Shown piece after piece: positions 19,033 through 27,290 of a stretch of DNA of 64,000 nt. Position 1 is the stretch's first letter, and every line of letters starts with the position of its first letter. Location: NCBI RefSeq assembly GCF_000025345.1, contig NC_013757.1, positions 1,984,001 to 2,048,000 on the forward strand, given 5' to 3'. Origin of the DNA: Geodermatophilus obscurus DSM 43160. Lineage in GTDB: Bacteria > Actinomycetota > Actinomycetes > Mycobacteriales > Geodermatophilaceae. The position numbers and the translations under genes were made by a program. The notes beneath the pieces were generated by a model. That model was not told the DNA's origin. It was given only the letters and a program-made list of their open reading frames with translations, and made no database searches.

Positions 19033-20163
19033 ATGAGCACGCTCGTCGTCGGAGCACCGACCGAGATCAAGGACAACGAGCGGCGGGTGGCACTCACCCC
19101 CGACGGTGTCGTGGAGCTGCTGCACGACGGTCACCAGGTCGTCGTGCAGGCCGGTGCCGGCGTCGGGTCCCGGTTCGCCGACGACGAGTACGCGGCGGCC
19201 GGCGCCAAGGTCGTGCCGACCGCCGAGGAGGTGTTCAACGCGGCCGACCTCATCGTCAAGGTCAAGGAGCCGGTGCCCGCGGAGTACGACCGCTTCCGCC
19301 GGGGCCAGCAGCTGTTCACCTACCTGCACCTCGCCGCCGACCGCGGGCTGACCGAGTTCCTGCTGAAGCGGCGGATCGACTCCATCGCCTACGAGACCGT
19401 GCAGACCGCTGATGGCAAGCTCCCGCTGCTGACCCCCATGAGCGAGGTCGCGGGCCGGATGGCCGTGCAGGCCGCCGCGCACCACCTGGAGAACCCGGCC
19501 GGTGGAGCGGGGATCCTGCTCGGCGGCGTCCCCGGCACCCCCGCGGCGAAGGTCCTCATCATCGGCGGCGGGGTGGCCGGCACGGAGGCGGCGAAGATCG
19601 CGCTGGGGATGCGGGCCATCGTCCGGGTCCTCGACACCAACCCGAGCCGACTGGCCTACCTGTCCGACATCTTCGGCGGGCGGCTGGACCTGGTGACGCC
19701 CAACCGCGCCCGGACGGCGGCCTACGTCGCCGAGGCCGACGTCGTGATCGGCGCGGTCCTCGTGCCCGGCGCCAGGGCACCCAAGCTCGTCAGCAGGGAC
19801 ATGATCGCCGCGATGCGCCCGGGCAGCGTGGTCGTCGACATCGCGATTGACCAGGGCGGCTGCTTCGAGACCAGCCGGCCGACCACCCACTCCGACCCCA
19901 CCTACGTCGAGGAGGGCGTCGTCCACTACTGCGTGGCCAACATCCCCGGGGCGGTGTCCCGTACCTCGACCCTGGCCCTGACCTCGGCCACGCTGCCGTA
20001 CCTGGTCCGGGTCGCGCAGCACGGCGTGGTCGGCGCGGCCCAGGCCGACCCCGCCCTGCGTCTCGGGCTCAGCACGCTCGACGGGCAGCTCGTCAACCAG
20101 CCGGTCGCCGAGGCCCACGAGCTGCCCTTCACCGACCCCGCCGAGCTCCTCGTCGCACGGTGA
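19033..20163 (+). CDS. ald: Alanine dehydrogenase
   Basis: This 376-aa enzyme reversibly converts L-alanine, NAD+ and water to pyruvate, ammonia and NADH. It shows the N-terminal substrate domain (EIKDNERRVALTPDGV, KVKEP with the catalytic Lys, YLHLAAD with the catalytic His) and the Rossmann domain (IIGGGVAGTEAAKIALGM). It ends with the conserved NIPGAVSRTSTLALTSATLP. Length and motifs match hexameric Ald exactly. GGAGGAGA precedes the ATG. Next to a transaminase, it would regenerate pyruvate from alanine and release the amino nitrogen. Confidence 0.98.
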   Translation: MSTLVVGAPTEIKDNERRVALTPDGVVELLHDGHQVVVQAGAGVGSRFADDEYAAAGAKVVPTAEEVFNAADLIVKVKEPVPAEYDRFRRGQQLFTYLHLAADRGLTEFLLKRRIDSIAYETVQTADGKLPLLTPMSEVAGRMAVQAAAHHLENPAGGAGILLGGVPGTPAAKVLIIGGGVAGTEAAKIALGMRAIVRVLDTNPSRLAYLSDIFGGRLDLVTPNRARTAAYVAEADVVIGAVLVPGARAPKLVSRDMIAAMRPGSVVVDIAIDQGGCFETSRPTTHSDPTYVEEGVVHYCVANIPGAVSRTSTLALTSATLPYLVRVAQHGVVGAAQADPALRLGLSTLDGQLVNQPVAEAHELPFTDPAELLVAR

Positions 20164-20209
20164 GACGTCGGGCGGGTACCCGGACCACGGTCGAGGAGAG
20201 ACGGAACGC

Positions 20210-20360
20210 ATGAGGATCCTGCTGGTCGGAGCGACGGGACGGCTCGGTGCCGCGGTGGGCGAGGCGCTCACCGGTCGGGGGCACGAGGTCGTCACGGTCG
20301 GCCGCACTGCCGGGGACGTCCAGGCAGACGTGGCCGACCCCGAGCAGACCGCCCGCGACA
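20210..20360 (+). pseudogene. N-terminal remnant of an SDR oxidoreductase
   Basis: An ATG opens a clear nucleotide-binding start, MRILLVGATGRLGAAVGEAL, continuing GRGHEVVTVGRTAGDVQADV. These are the first about 50 residues of an atypical short-chain dehydrogenase (GxTGxxG fold). Similarity then stops near ADPEQTARDI and the frame runs directly into an unrelated hot-dog-fold remnant. About 150 residues of the SDR are missing, so a deletion fused two genes. Confidence 0.65.
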
Positions 20361-20667
20361 TCGTCACCGAGGTCGCGATCACCACCGACGGCGACGGGGC
20401 CTCTTCGTCGGGTCCGACGAGGTCGAGTTCCTGGCACCGGTCCACACCGGCGACTTCCCCGAGGTCACCGGGCCCGTCACCCGGATCGGCACCACCAGCC
20501 GCACAGTGCAGCCGGAGGCCCGCGAGGTCAGCGCCTCCCGGTACGACGAGAACCCGTCCGGCGCCGACGTGCTGGCGGAGCCCGTCGTCGTCGTCCGGCA
20601 ACCGGGACCGTCGTCCCCGGAGGCACGCAGCCGCGGACCGCGCGGCGCAGGCCGACCGTCCTCCTGA
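20361..20667 (+). pseudogene. Remnant of a 3-aminobutyryl-CoA ammonia-lyase-like (Kal, hot-dog) gene
   Basis: In two frames this reads VTEVAITTDGDG, then after one missing base GLFVGSDEVEFLAPVHTGDF, TRIGTTSRTV and SGADVLAEPVVVVRQ. A further shift is needed to reach the ATGTVVP ending. This is the order of motifs in the small CoA hot-dog lyase Kal of the 3,5-diaminohexanoate lysine pathway; a thioesterase of the same fold is the alternative. The first about 35 residues are gone, replaced by the SDR fragment. None of the other pathway genes (kamA, kdd, kce) is present in the window. Confidence 0.6.
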
Positions 20668-20970
20668 CCCCGGGACCCCGCTCGTACGGTGGCCTCGTCC
20701 GATCGCCTTCCCGGCCGACCGCCCGGCGCCGCCGCGGGACGCGGCTGCGCCACCACGAGGCGGGCGAGGAGCAGGGGAAGGGCGTACTGACGACACGCAC
20801 TGCGGCTCACCGGGCAGGCACTGATCCACTGGCGGGGGCCCTGGAATTCCGGTAGGCCTGCCGCTGGCGGGAGACGATCCGTCGGGGAAGACACCACCGT
20901 GCACACGAGGAGCTGCTGGGCTAGGCGGGTTCCGACAGCCCCGGACGGCCCGGCATGAGGGGACGCTGCC
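20668..20970. other. 303-bp stretch without supported gene
   Basis: This lies between the Kal remnant and the NDH-2 gene. No frame shows protein-like composition. The SD of the NDH-2 gene (GAGGGGA) is at its right end. Confidence 0.45.
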
Positions 20971-22389
20971 ATGGGTCCGAGCGGCACCGGGAGTCACCGG
21001 GTCATCGTCGTGGGAGGCGGGTTCGGGGGGCTTAACGTCACCCGGGCCCTGGACGGTGCCGACGTCGACGTGACGCTGGTGGACCGGGCCAACCACCACC
21101 TCTTCCAGCCGCTGCTGTACCAGGTGGCGACCGGCATCCTGCCCCCCGGACTCATCGCCCCGGCGCTGCGCAGCGTGACGAAGAAGGAGAGGAACGCCCG
21201 CGTGCTGCTCGCGGACGTGCAGGATGTCGACCTGGACCGCCGGGTCGTCCGCGCCGGGGCACCGGACGGCAGGCAGCTCGAGCTGCCCTACGACACCCTG
21301 GTCGTCGCCGCCGGGGCGACGCACTCCTACTTCGGCAAGGGCCAGTTCGCGGAGTACGCCCCCGGCATGAAGACCATCGAGGACGCCCGCTACCTGCGCG
21401 ACGGGATCCTGGCCAAGTTCGAGATGGCGGAGATCGCCACCGACCCGGTCGAGCGCGCGGAGTGGCTGACGTTCGTCGTGGTCGGCGCCGGACCCACGGG
21501 CGTCGAACTCGCTGGGCAGATCGCGGAGCTGGCGCACACCGTCCTCCCCCAGGACTACCGCACCGCGGACACGCACCAGGCCCGCATCATCCTGCTGGAG
21601 GGCGCAGGGGCCGTCCTGCCGCCGTTCGCGCCCAAGCTGCAGGCCTACACCAAGAAGCGCCTGGAGGAGATGGGGATCGAGGTACGGCTGAACACCCTGG
21701 CCGTCGACATGGACCACCAGTCGATCACGGTCAAGGGCCCGGACGGGCTCGAGACGATCAGGGCCGGCACCCGCATCTGGGCCGCCGGCGTCCAGGCCTC
21801 CCCGCTGGCCCGGGTGCTGGCCGAGAAGGCCGGCGTCGAGACCGACCGGGCCGGCCGGATCCCGGTGGGTCCCGACTGCACGGTGCCGGGCCATCCCGAG
21901 GTCTTCGCCATCGGCGACATGGCGTCGCTCGACAAGCTGCCCGGCGTGGCCCAGCCGGCCATCCAGGAGGGCAAGTACGTCGGCCGGGTCATCAAGGACC
22001 GTCTCGCCGGCCGGCAGACGCCGCCCTTCAAGTACTTCGACAAGGGCACCATGGCCACGATCGGCTACCGCTCGGCCGTCGCCGACGCCTTCGGGGTGAA
22101 GGTGACCGGCTTCCTCGCCTACGTCATGTGGGTCTTCATCCACGTGATGTACCTGGTCGGCTGGGGCAATCGGCTCGGCACCCTCTACACCTGGGTCCGT
22201 GCGCTGTGGCTGTCCCACAACCGCGGGAACCGCATCATCGCGTTCGAGACGGCACAGCAGGAGGTGGCCGGGGGCAGCACCCCGGCGGCGCGACCTCCGA
22301 CGATCCTGCCCCGGACAGCGCCTCCGGCCGCTACCGATGCCGAGGAGGCCATCCCCGGAGCCCCTCGGGAGGCCGGCGGCGCCGGGTGA
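20971..22389 (+). CDS. ndh: Type II NADH dehydrogenase (NDH-2)
   Basis: This 472-aa single-subunit flavoprotein oxidises NADH and reduces menaquinone without pumping protons. It has the FAD-binding start VIVVGGGFGGLNVTRAL, the quinone-site region HHLFQPLLYQVATGIL, and the NADH-binding VVVGAGPTGVELAGQIAEL. EVFAIGDMASL and the AQPAIQEGKYVG motif typical of NDH-2 follow. The C-terminal helices (YVMWVFIHVMYLVGWGNRL) attach it to the membrane, followed by a Pro/Ala-rich tail. GAGGGGA precedes the ATG. Placed among NADH-producing dehydrogenases, it may reoxidise their NADH. Confidence 0.94.
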   Translation: MGPSGTGSHRVIVVGGGFGGLNVTRALDGADVDVTLVDRANHHLFQPLLYQVATGILPPGLIAPALRSVTKKERNARVLLADVQDVDLDRRVVRAGAPDGRQLELPYDTLVVAAGATHSYFGKGQFAEYAPGMKTIEDARYLRDGILAKFEMAEIATDPVERAEWLTFVVVGAGPTGVELAGQIAELAHTVLPQDYRTADTHQARIILLEGAGAVLPPFAPKLQAYTKKRLEEMGIEVRLNTLAVDMDHQSITVKGPDGLETIRAGTRIWAAGVQASPLARVLAEKAGVETDRAGRIPVGPDCTVPGHPEVFAIGDMASLDKLPGVAQPAIQEGKYVGRVIKDRLAGRQTPPFKYFDKGTMATIGYRSAVADAFGVKVTGFLAYVMWVFIHVMYLVGWGNRLGTLYTWVRALWLSHNRGNRIIAFETAQQEVAGGSTPAARPPTILPRTAPPAATDAEEAIPGAPREAGGAG

Positions 22390-22466
22390 ACCAGGGGCTT
22401 CCCAGCCGGGGCTGGGTCGGGCCCGGAGCACCGCGGCGGACGAGGGACACCGACCCCAGAGACATC

Positions 22467-22487
22467 CCCACGGTCGTCGACCGTGGG
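22467..22487. promoter_or_regulatory. Perfect inverted repeat with one-base spacer, candidate operator
   Basis: Ten-base arms CCCACGGTCG and CGACCGTGGG flank a single T, 86 bp upstream of the aldehyde dehydrogenase start. With no room for a loop it is not a hairpin terminator. A dimeric repressor site is the best reading. Confidence 0.5.
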
Positions 22488-22572
22488 TACGTGCGGACGA
22501 CCCGACGCACCGCACACCGAGCGGCCCGGCTCGGCCGGCCGACCCCGCACCACCTAGGCACTGGAGAAGTCC

Positions 22573-24102
22573 ATGTCCGAGCAGAGCGTCCTGAGCCCGC
22601 CCACCGGCGCGGCGTCCCCACCGACCCAGCTGATGCTGATCGGCGGGAACTGGGTGGAGGCCGCCGACGGCGAGTGGCGTGAGATCACCAGCCCGGGTCA
22701 CCGCGGCCACCTCCTCGCGCGCGTCCCGCGCGGCAACGCCACGGACGTCGACCGCGCCGTGATCGCCGCGCGGGAGGCCTTCCCTGCTTGGCGCGACCAG
22801 CACTTCAAGGAGCGCCAGCGGGTGCTGCTGAGGATCGCCGACGCCCTCGAGGGCCGCGCCGAGGAGCTCGCCCGGGTCACCGCCGCCGACACCGGGAACG
22901 CGCTGCGCACCCAGGCGCGGCCCGAGGCGGCGTTGCTGGTCGACCTGTTCCGCTACTTCGGCGGCGTGGCAGGGGAGGTGAAGGGCACGACCCTGCCGGC
23001 CGGGGCGACGCAGCTGCAGTACACCCGGCAGGAGCCGCTGGGGGTGGTCGGCGCGATCCTGCCGTGGAACTCGCCGCTGATGATCGCCGGCTTCAAGGTC
23101 CCGGCCGCACTGGCCGCGGGGAACACCATCGTCCTCAAGGCCGCCGAGGACGCTCCGCTGTCCATCCTGCTGATGGCCGAGATCTGCGAGGAGTTCCTGC
23201 CGCCCGGCGTGCTGAACGTGGTGACCGGTACCGGCCGGGCAGCGGGCAACGCCCTGGTCGAGCACCCCGGCGTGGACAAGATCTCCTTCACCGGCTCCAC
23301 CGAGGTCGGCCGGGGCATCGCCAGCAAGGCGGGGGAGCGGCTGGCCCACCTGTCCCTGGAGCTGGGCGGCAAGAACCCGTCGATCGTGTTCCCCGGTGCG
23401 GTGACCGACGAGCTGATCGAGGGGCTGGTGCTGTCCTCGCGGATCAGCCGGCAGGGCCAGAGCTGCACCGCCGGCTCGCGGCTGTACCTGCACCGCGACG
23501 TCCACGACGAGGTCCTCGCCCGGCTGGCGGAGCGTCTGGGGGCGATGAAGGTCGGTGATCCGCTGGACGAGAGCAGCGACATCGGCTCGGTCATCAACGA
23601 GACCCAGTTCGACTCCATCACCGAGTACCTGCAGGACGGGCTGGCCAATCCCGCGCTGCACGTCGAGGTCGGTGGGTTGCCGCCGACCAGCGGACCGCTG
23701 GCCGAGGGGTTCTTCCACGTGCCCACGTTGTTCTCCGGCGGCGACAACAGCTTCCGCCTCGCCCGCGAGGAGATCTTCGGGCCCGTGGTGGTCGCCATCG
23801 CCTGGGAGGACGTCGACGACGTCGTCCGCATGGCCAACGACACCGCGTACGGGCTGGGTGCCTACGTCTGGAGCTCCGACATCAACCTGGCGATCACCAC
23901 CGCGCACCGCCTCGAGGCCGGCTGGGTGCAGGTCAACCAGGGCGGGGGACAGGTCGTCGGCCAGTCCTACGGCGGCTACAAGCAGAGCGGCATCGGCCGC
24001 GAGGTGTCCCTCGAGGGCATGATCGCCGGCTTCACGCAGACCAAGCAGATCAACGTGCGCCTGGGCCACGGAGCGACCCCCGCGCCGCGCACGGGGCCCT
24101 GA
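22573..24102 (+). CDS. Aldehyde dehydrogenase (betaine-/aminoaldehyde-type)
   Basis: This 509-aa ALDH-superfamily enzyme has LPWNSPLM (transition-state Asn), the general base in LSLELGGKNPS, and the catalytic Cys in SRQGQSCTAGSRLYLH. It ends with the YGGYKQSGIGRE motif shared by class 9/10-like aldehyde and aminoaldehyde dehydrogenases. GGAGAA lies five bases before the ATG. In this neighbourhood (omega-aminotransferase, alanine dehydrogenase) oxidation of an aldehyde produced by transamination or amine oxidation is likely; the substrate is not deducible. Confidence 0.93.
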   Translation: MSEQSVLSPPTGAASPPTQLMLIGGNWVEAADGEWREITSPGHRGHLLARVPRGNATDVDRAVIAAREAFPAWRDQHFKERQRVLLRIADALEGRAEELARVTAADTGNALRTQARPEAALLVDLFRYFGGVAGEVKGTTLPAGATQLQYTRQEPLGVVGAILPWNSPLMIAGFKVPAALAAGNTIVLKAAEDAPLSILLMAEICEEFLPPGVLNVVTGTGRAAGNALVEHPGVDKISFTGSTEVGRGIASKAGERLAHLSLELGGKNPSIVFPGAVTDELIEGLVLSSRISRQGQSCTAGSRLYLHRDVHDEVLARLAERLGAMKVGDPLDESSDIGSVINETQFDSITEYLQDGLANPALHVEVGGLPPTSGPLAEGFFHVPTLFSGGDNSFRLAREEIFGPVVVAIAWEDVDDVVRMANDTAYGLGAYVWSSDINLAITTAHRLEAGWVQVNQGGGQVVGQSYGGYKQSGIGREVSLEGMIAGFTQTKQINVRLGHGATPAPRTGP

Positions 24103-24142
24103 CCGGGCGCCGCACCACCGTCGACCTGACCGTGGAGGACGG

Positions 24143-24322
24143 ATGGCCAGCTACACCGCGACCGCGATCTGCGAGGGCGACCACTGGGTCATCGACGTCC
24201 CGGGTGTCGGCACGACCCGGGCCGACAGCGTCGACGACATCGAGGAGATGGCTCTCGACCTGGTCGTCGCGATGACCCGCACCGCCCCCGAGGAGGTGCA
24301 CGTCCAGACGCGCATCGTCTGA
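24143..24322 (+). CDS. Small HicB-like/antitoxin-fold protein, 59 aa
   Basis: A short gene with GGAGG four bases before its ATG encodes MASYTATAICEGDHWVIDVP and continues GVGTTRADSVDDIEEMALDL. The pattern of an N-terminal strand pair followed by an amphipathic helix is that of the HicB-like partial RNase H fold common among actinobacterial orphan antitoxins. No partner HicA toxin is adjacent. Codon bias is strong, so the gene is likely real. Confidence 0.65.
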   Translation: MASYTATAICEGDHWVIDVPGVGTTRADSVDDIEEMALDLVVAMTRTAPEEVHVQTRIV

Positions 24323-24334
24323 CCCGGCTGTCCA

Positions 24335-24489
24335 CGGTCGTCCATCCGGCGGGGCCGGGCCCGCGGGCTGATCGGCGCGGTCGGCGGCGAGTTCCCCGCG
24401 ACGGCCCGCCAGGCACGCTCCGGAAGGCGCGCGTACGTCGAGCGAGGGGCCGGGGGACGGGCGGACACCTCGTCAGGCCAGGTCGGCAC
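24335..24489 (-). pseudogene. Duplicated 5'-end fragment resembling the thrE-like gene
   Basis: On the minus strand this begins GTG-CCG-ACC-TGG as the gene at 16338 does. It contains PERAWRAVAGNSPPTAPI, differing at one of 18 residues from the copy at 16.3 kb, and ends at RMDD. No ThrE body follows. It is either the stub of a deleted paralogue or a short repeat that also became the leader of the ThrE gene. Confidence 0.6.
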
Positions 24490-24656
24490 CTGCTCGATCC
24501 TGTCGGCCTCCTGCGCTCAGGGCACCGCCGCACGCGAGCGCCAGGAGTCCTGGTGCCAGGGCAACGACCGTCCGCCCTCCCGGGCTCCCTGCCGGCCGGC
24601 TGTCCGCGCAGACTCGGATCGCGGTCACGAGTGCGTGGATCGGAGGCCCGGCCGCC

Positions 24657-25821
24657 ATGACGGAGGACGTCCTCTCCCTGGTGGACGAGTGGGGACCGGA
24701 GAAGGTCGTGTGCGTGTCGGACCGACGGTCGGGCATGCGCGGCGTCCTGGTGCTGGACAACACCGCACGGGGGATGGGCAAGGGCGGCACCCGGATGAGC
24801 CCGACGCTGACCGTGCGCGAGGTCGCCCGGCTCGCCCGCACCATGACGTGGAAGTGGGCGGCGGTCGACATGTTCCACGGGGGCGCCAAGGCCGGGATCC
24901 TCGGCGACCCGACCGCGCCGGGCAAAGAGGAGGTCCTGCGGGCCTTCGCCCGGGCGCTGCGCAACGAGGTCCCGGCCGAGTACGTCTTCGGGCTCGACAT
25001 GGCCTGACCGAGCAGGACGCCGCCGTCCTCCTGGACGAGCTCGGCGACCGCGGCGCGGCCGTCGGCCTGCCGCGGGCGCTGGGCGGACTGCCCTACGACG
25101 AGCTGGGGGTCACCGGCTTCGGCGTCGCCGAGGCCGCCGACGCCGCAGCGGCCGAGTCGGGCTGGCGGCTGGCCGGCTCGCGCGTGGCGATCCAGGGTTT
25201 CGGTGCCGTCAGGCAGGTCGCCGCCCGGCAGTTCGTCGAGCTGGGCGCGGCCGTGGTCGCCGTCTCGACCTCGGCCGGCGCCGTCCACGACCCCGACGGC
25301 CTGGACGTCGCCCGGCTGTCCGGGCTGCGGGCCGAGCTGGGGGACGACTGCGTCCGGGGGTACGGCGGCGTCCGGCCGGCCGATACCGCGCTCACCGTGC
25401 CCACCGACGTCTCGTGCCCGCCGCCCGCGAGGACGTCGTCGACGACGGCATCGCCCTGGCGACCTCGGCCCGGCTGGTGGTCGAGGGCGCGAACCTGCCG
25501 ACCACGGGCACCGCCCTGGAGATCCTCGCCGAGCGCGGCATCCCCGTCGTCCCGGACTTCATCGCCAACGCCGGTGGGATCGTCGCCGCGGCGCACTCCA
25601 TGGACATGCGGTACTCGCCGTTCCGCGTGGACCCCGATGACGTCTTCGCGATGATCTCGACGAAGCTGCGGGCCAACGCGGCCGCCGTGCTGGCCGAGGC
25701 GGCGCGCACCGAGGACACCCCGCACACCGCCGCCCGGCGCCTCGCCCAGCAGCGGGTGCTCGCTGCCATGCGGCTGCGCGGGAAACTGCCCGTCGACACC
25801 ACCCCGGAGCCGCTGTCGTGA
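24657..25821 (+). pseudogene. Glu/Leu/Phe/Val dehydrogenase gene with two frameshifts
   Basis: Three consecutive frames together give an NAD-dependent amino acid dehydrogenase. The N-terminal domain has MGKGGTRMSPTLTVREVARL and the catalytic-lysine region KWAAVDMFHGGAKAG. A frame change follows at about 25005 (GLDM/GLTEQDAAVLL), then the Rossmann domain VAIQGFGAVRQVAARQFVEL. A second change near 25410 leads into VVEGANLPTTGTALEILAER and DFIANAGGIV. Adding one base at each junction restores 388 codons, the normal family length. A good SD precedes the ATG. The stop overlaps the next start (GTGA), showing it once headed an operon. Confidence 0.85.
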
Positions 25822-26274
25822 CCACCGTCGACACCACCGCGCTGCGGCCCGCTCTGCGCGGCGCCTCTCCGGGCCCGACGTGCTGCTGCGCCAGCCCTCC
25901 TTCCGCGCCCTCGCCGAGCCCCACCGGTTCCGCGAGGCCGATGGGCAGATCAGCCAGGGCGAGCTGCGGGTGCGCTCCGGCGAGGTGGGGGCGCGCGGCA
26001 TCGCCCTGACCCCCGGGGGCCGCGACCGGTACGACCGGCTCGTCGCCGAGGTGGACCGGCGCACGGCCGAGACTCCCCGGCCGGGCGCGGCAGGAGGTCG
26101 CCGCCGAGGGCGGCGCGCCCCGGGACGCCCGGTGGCTGTCCGAGGCGATCGGCCGTCCCCTCCGCACGCCCGAGCAGCTGTACGCCGAGCAGCGCGCGGC
26201 GTCGCTGGACCGGGCCGCGGCCGAGCTCGGCGTCGTCGGGGGGATCGACACCGAGCCGCGGTCCCCGGCCGCCC
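25818..26274 (+). pseudogene. Truncated DUF1338 (2-oxoadipate dioxygenase/decarboxylase-like) gene
   Basis: A GTG overlapping the preceding stop opens VTTVDTTALRPALR. After a frame change and a large internal deletion come PDVLLRQPSFRALAEPHRFR and GEVGARGIALTPGGRDRYD, recognisable as the mid-part of DUF1338/HglS enzymes, which convert 2-oxoadipate to 2-hydroxyglutarate in lysine catabolism. A further frame continues PRDARWLSEAIGRPLRTPEQ with coding-type bases but no match I can name. Roughly half to two thirds of the usual 400-450 residues are missing. Non-functional. Confidence 0.6.
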
Positions 26275-27190
26275 TCAGCCGTCCCGCCCGGTGGCCACGG
26301 CGGCCCGGACGGCGCCGACGACGGCACGCACCCCCGGCTGCGGTGCCGGGTCGCGGCGGTGCGCCAGCACGATCGTCCGCTCGAGCCGGTCGGTCAGGGG
26401 CACCGCCGTCAGGCCGTCGCGGCGCAGCGCGAGCATGAGCTCGGTGACCGGCGCGACGCCGAGGCCGGCGGCCACCAGGGACAGGGTCGAGGCGGTGTCG
26501 GTCACGGTGTGGTCCACCCGGGGCTCGAAGTCCGCCCGGCGGCAGGCCATCCGGATCGCCCGGCCGTAGGAGGTGTGCGCCGGGGGCAGGATCCACGGCT
26601 CGTCGGCGAAGTCGTGCAGCGCGGACGGGCCCTCCCGCGCCGGGCGCCCGGCAGGCGTCGCCATCGCGAACCGCTCGGTGGCCAGCACGAGCAGGGCGAC
26701 GTCCGCCGCCCGGGGGATGGGGGCCTGCGGGTAGTCCACGCCGAAGGCGAGGTCCACCCGCCCGGCGGCGACGACGGAGGTGGCGTCGTCCACGTCGACC
26801 TCGACCGACCGCAGGCTGACCCCGGGGCTCTGCACCCGCACCCGCACCAGCGCCTGAGGCAGCAGTGCCGCCCGCCGCGGTGCCGATGACGCCGATGAGC
26901 ACCCGCGCCTGCGGCCGCCCCGGCAGGCCCGCCAGCGCCTGCTCGGTCCGGCGGGCCAGCGACAGCAGCCCCACCGCGTGGTCGGCGAGCAGGTGTCCGG
27001 CGTCGGTGAGCTGCACGCGGCGTCCGACCTGGGTGACCAGCTCGGCCCTGACCGACCGCTCCAGCGCGGCCATCTGCTGGGACACCGCGCCGGTCGTGTA
27101 GCCGAGGGCGACCGCGGCCGCGGTCATGCTGCCCGTGTCGCGGATGGCGACCAGGGTCCGCAGCTCCACCAGGTCCAGGTCGACGTCCAT
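26275..27190 (-). pseudogene. LysR-family regulator gene with a frameshift
   Basis: The N-terminal helix-turn-helix is intact (LVELRTLVAIRDTGSMTAAA, LGYTTGAVSQQMAALERSV). The reading frame breaks near 26865, at GVIGTAA, where one extra G shifts it. The effector domain continues in another frame (VRVQSPGVSLRSVEVDVDDA to the stop at 26275). Joined, the product is about 304 aa, the normal LysTR length. It diverges from the FAD oxidoreductase gene and converges on the DUF1338 remnant, as expected for a regulator of this catabolic set. One-base sequencing error is the alternative. Confidence 0.75.
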
Positions 27191-27290
27191 GCAGCAGAGC
27201 CAAACGGAGCGGCTGCATGATCATCGATGGTGCTGCACGCTGTCGGGCTCCAGGATGGCGGCACGCCCCGCCCACCCCGGAGGACCCGCG

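Noticed and set aside
18751-24069. A minus-strand open frame of more than 1700 codons
   Set aside because: It lies antisense to aminotransferase, ald, ndh and ALDH genes with clear motifs and has low-complexity Gly/Arg/Val/Asp composition. It is a by-product of GC-rich codon use.
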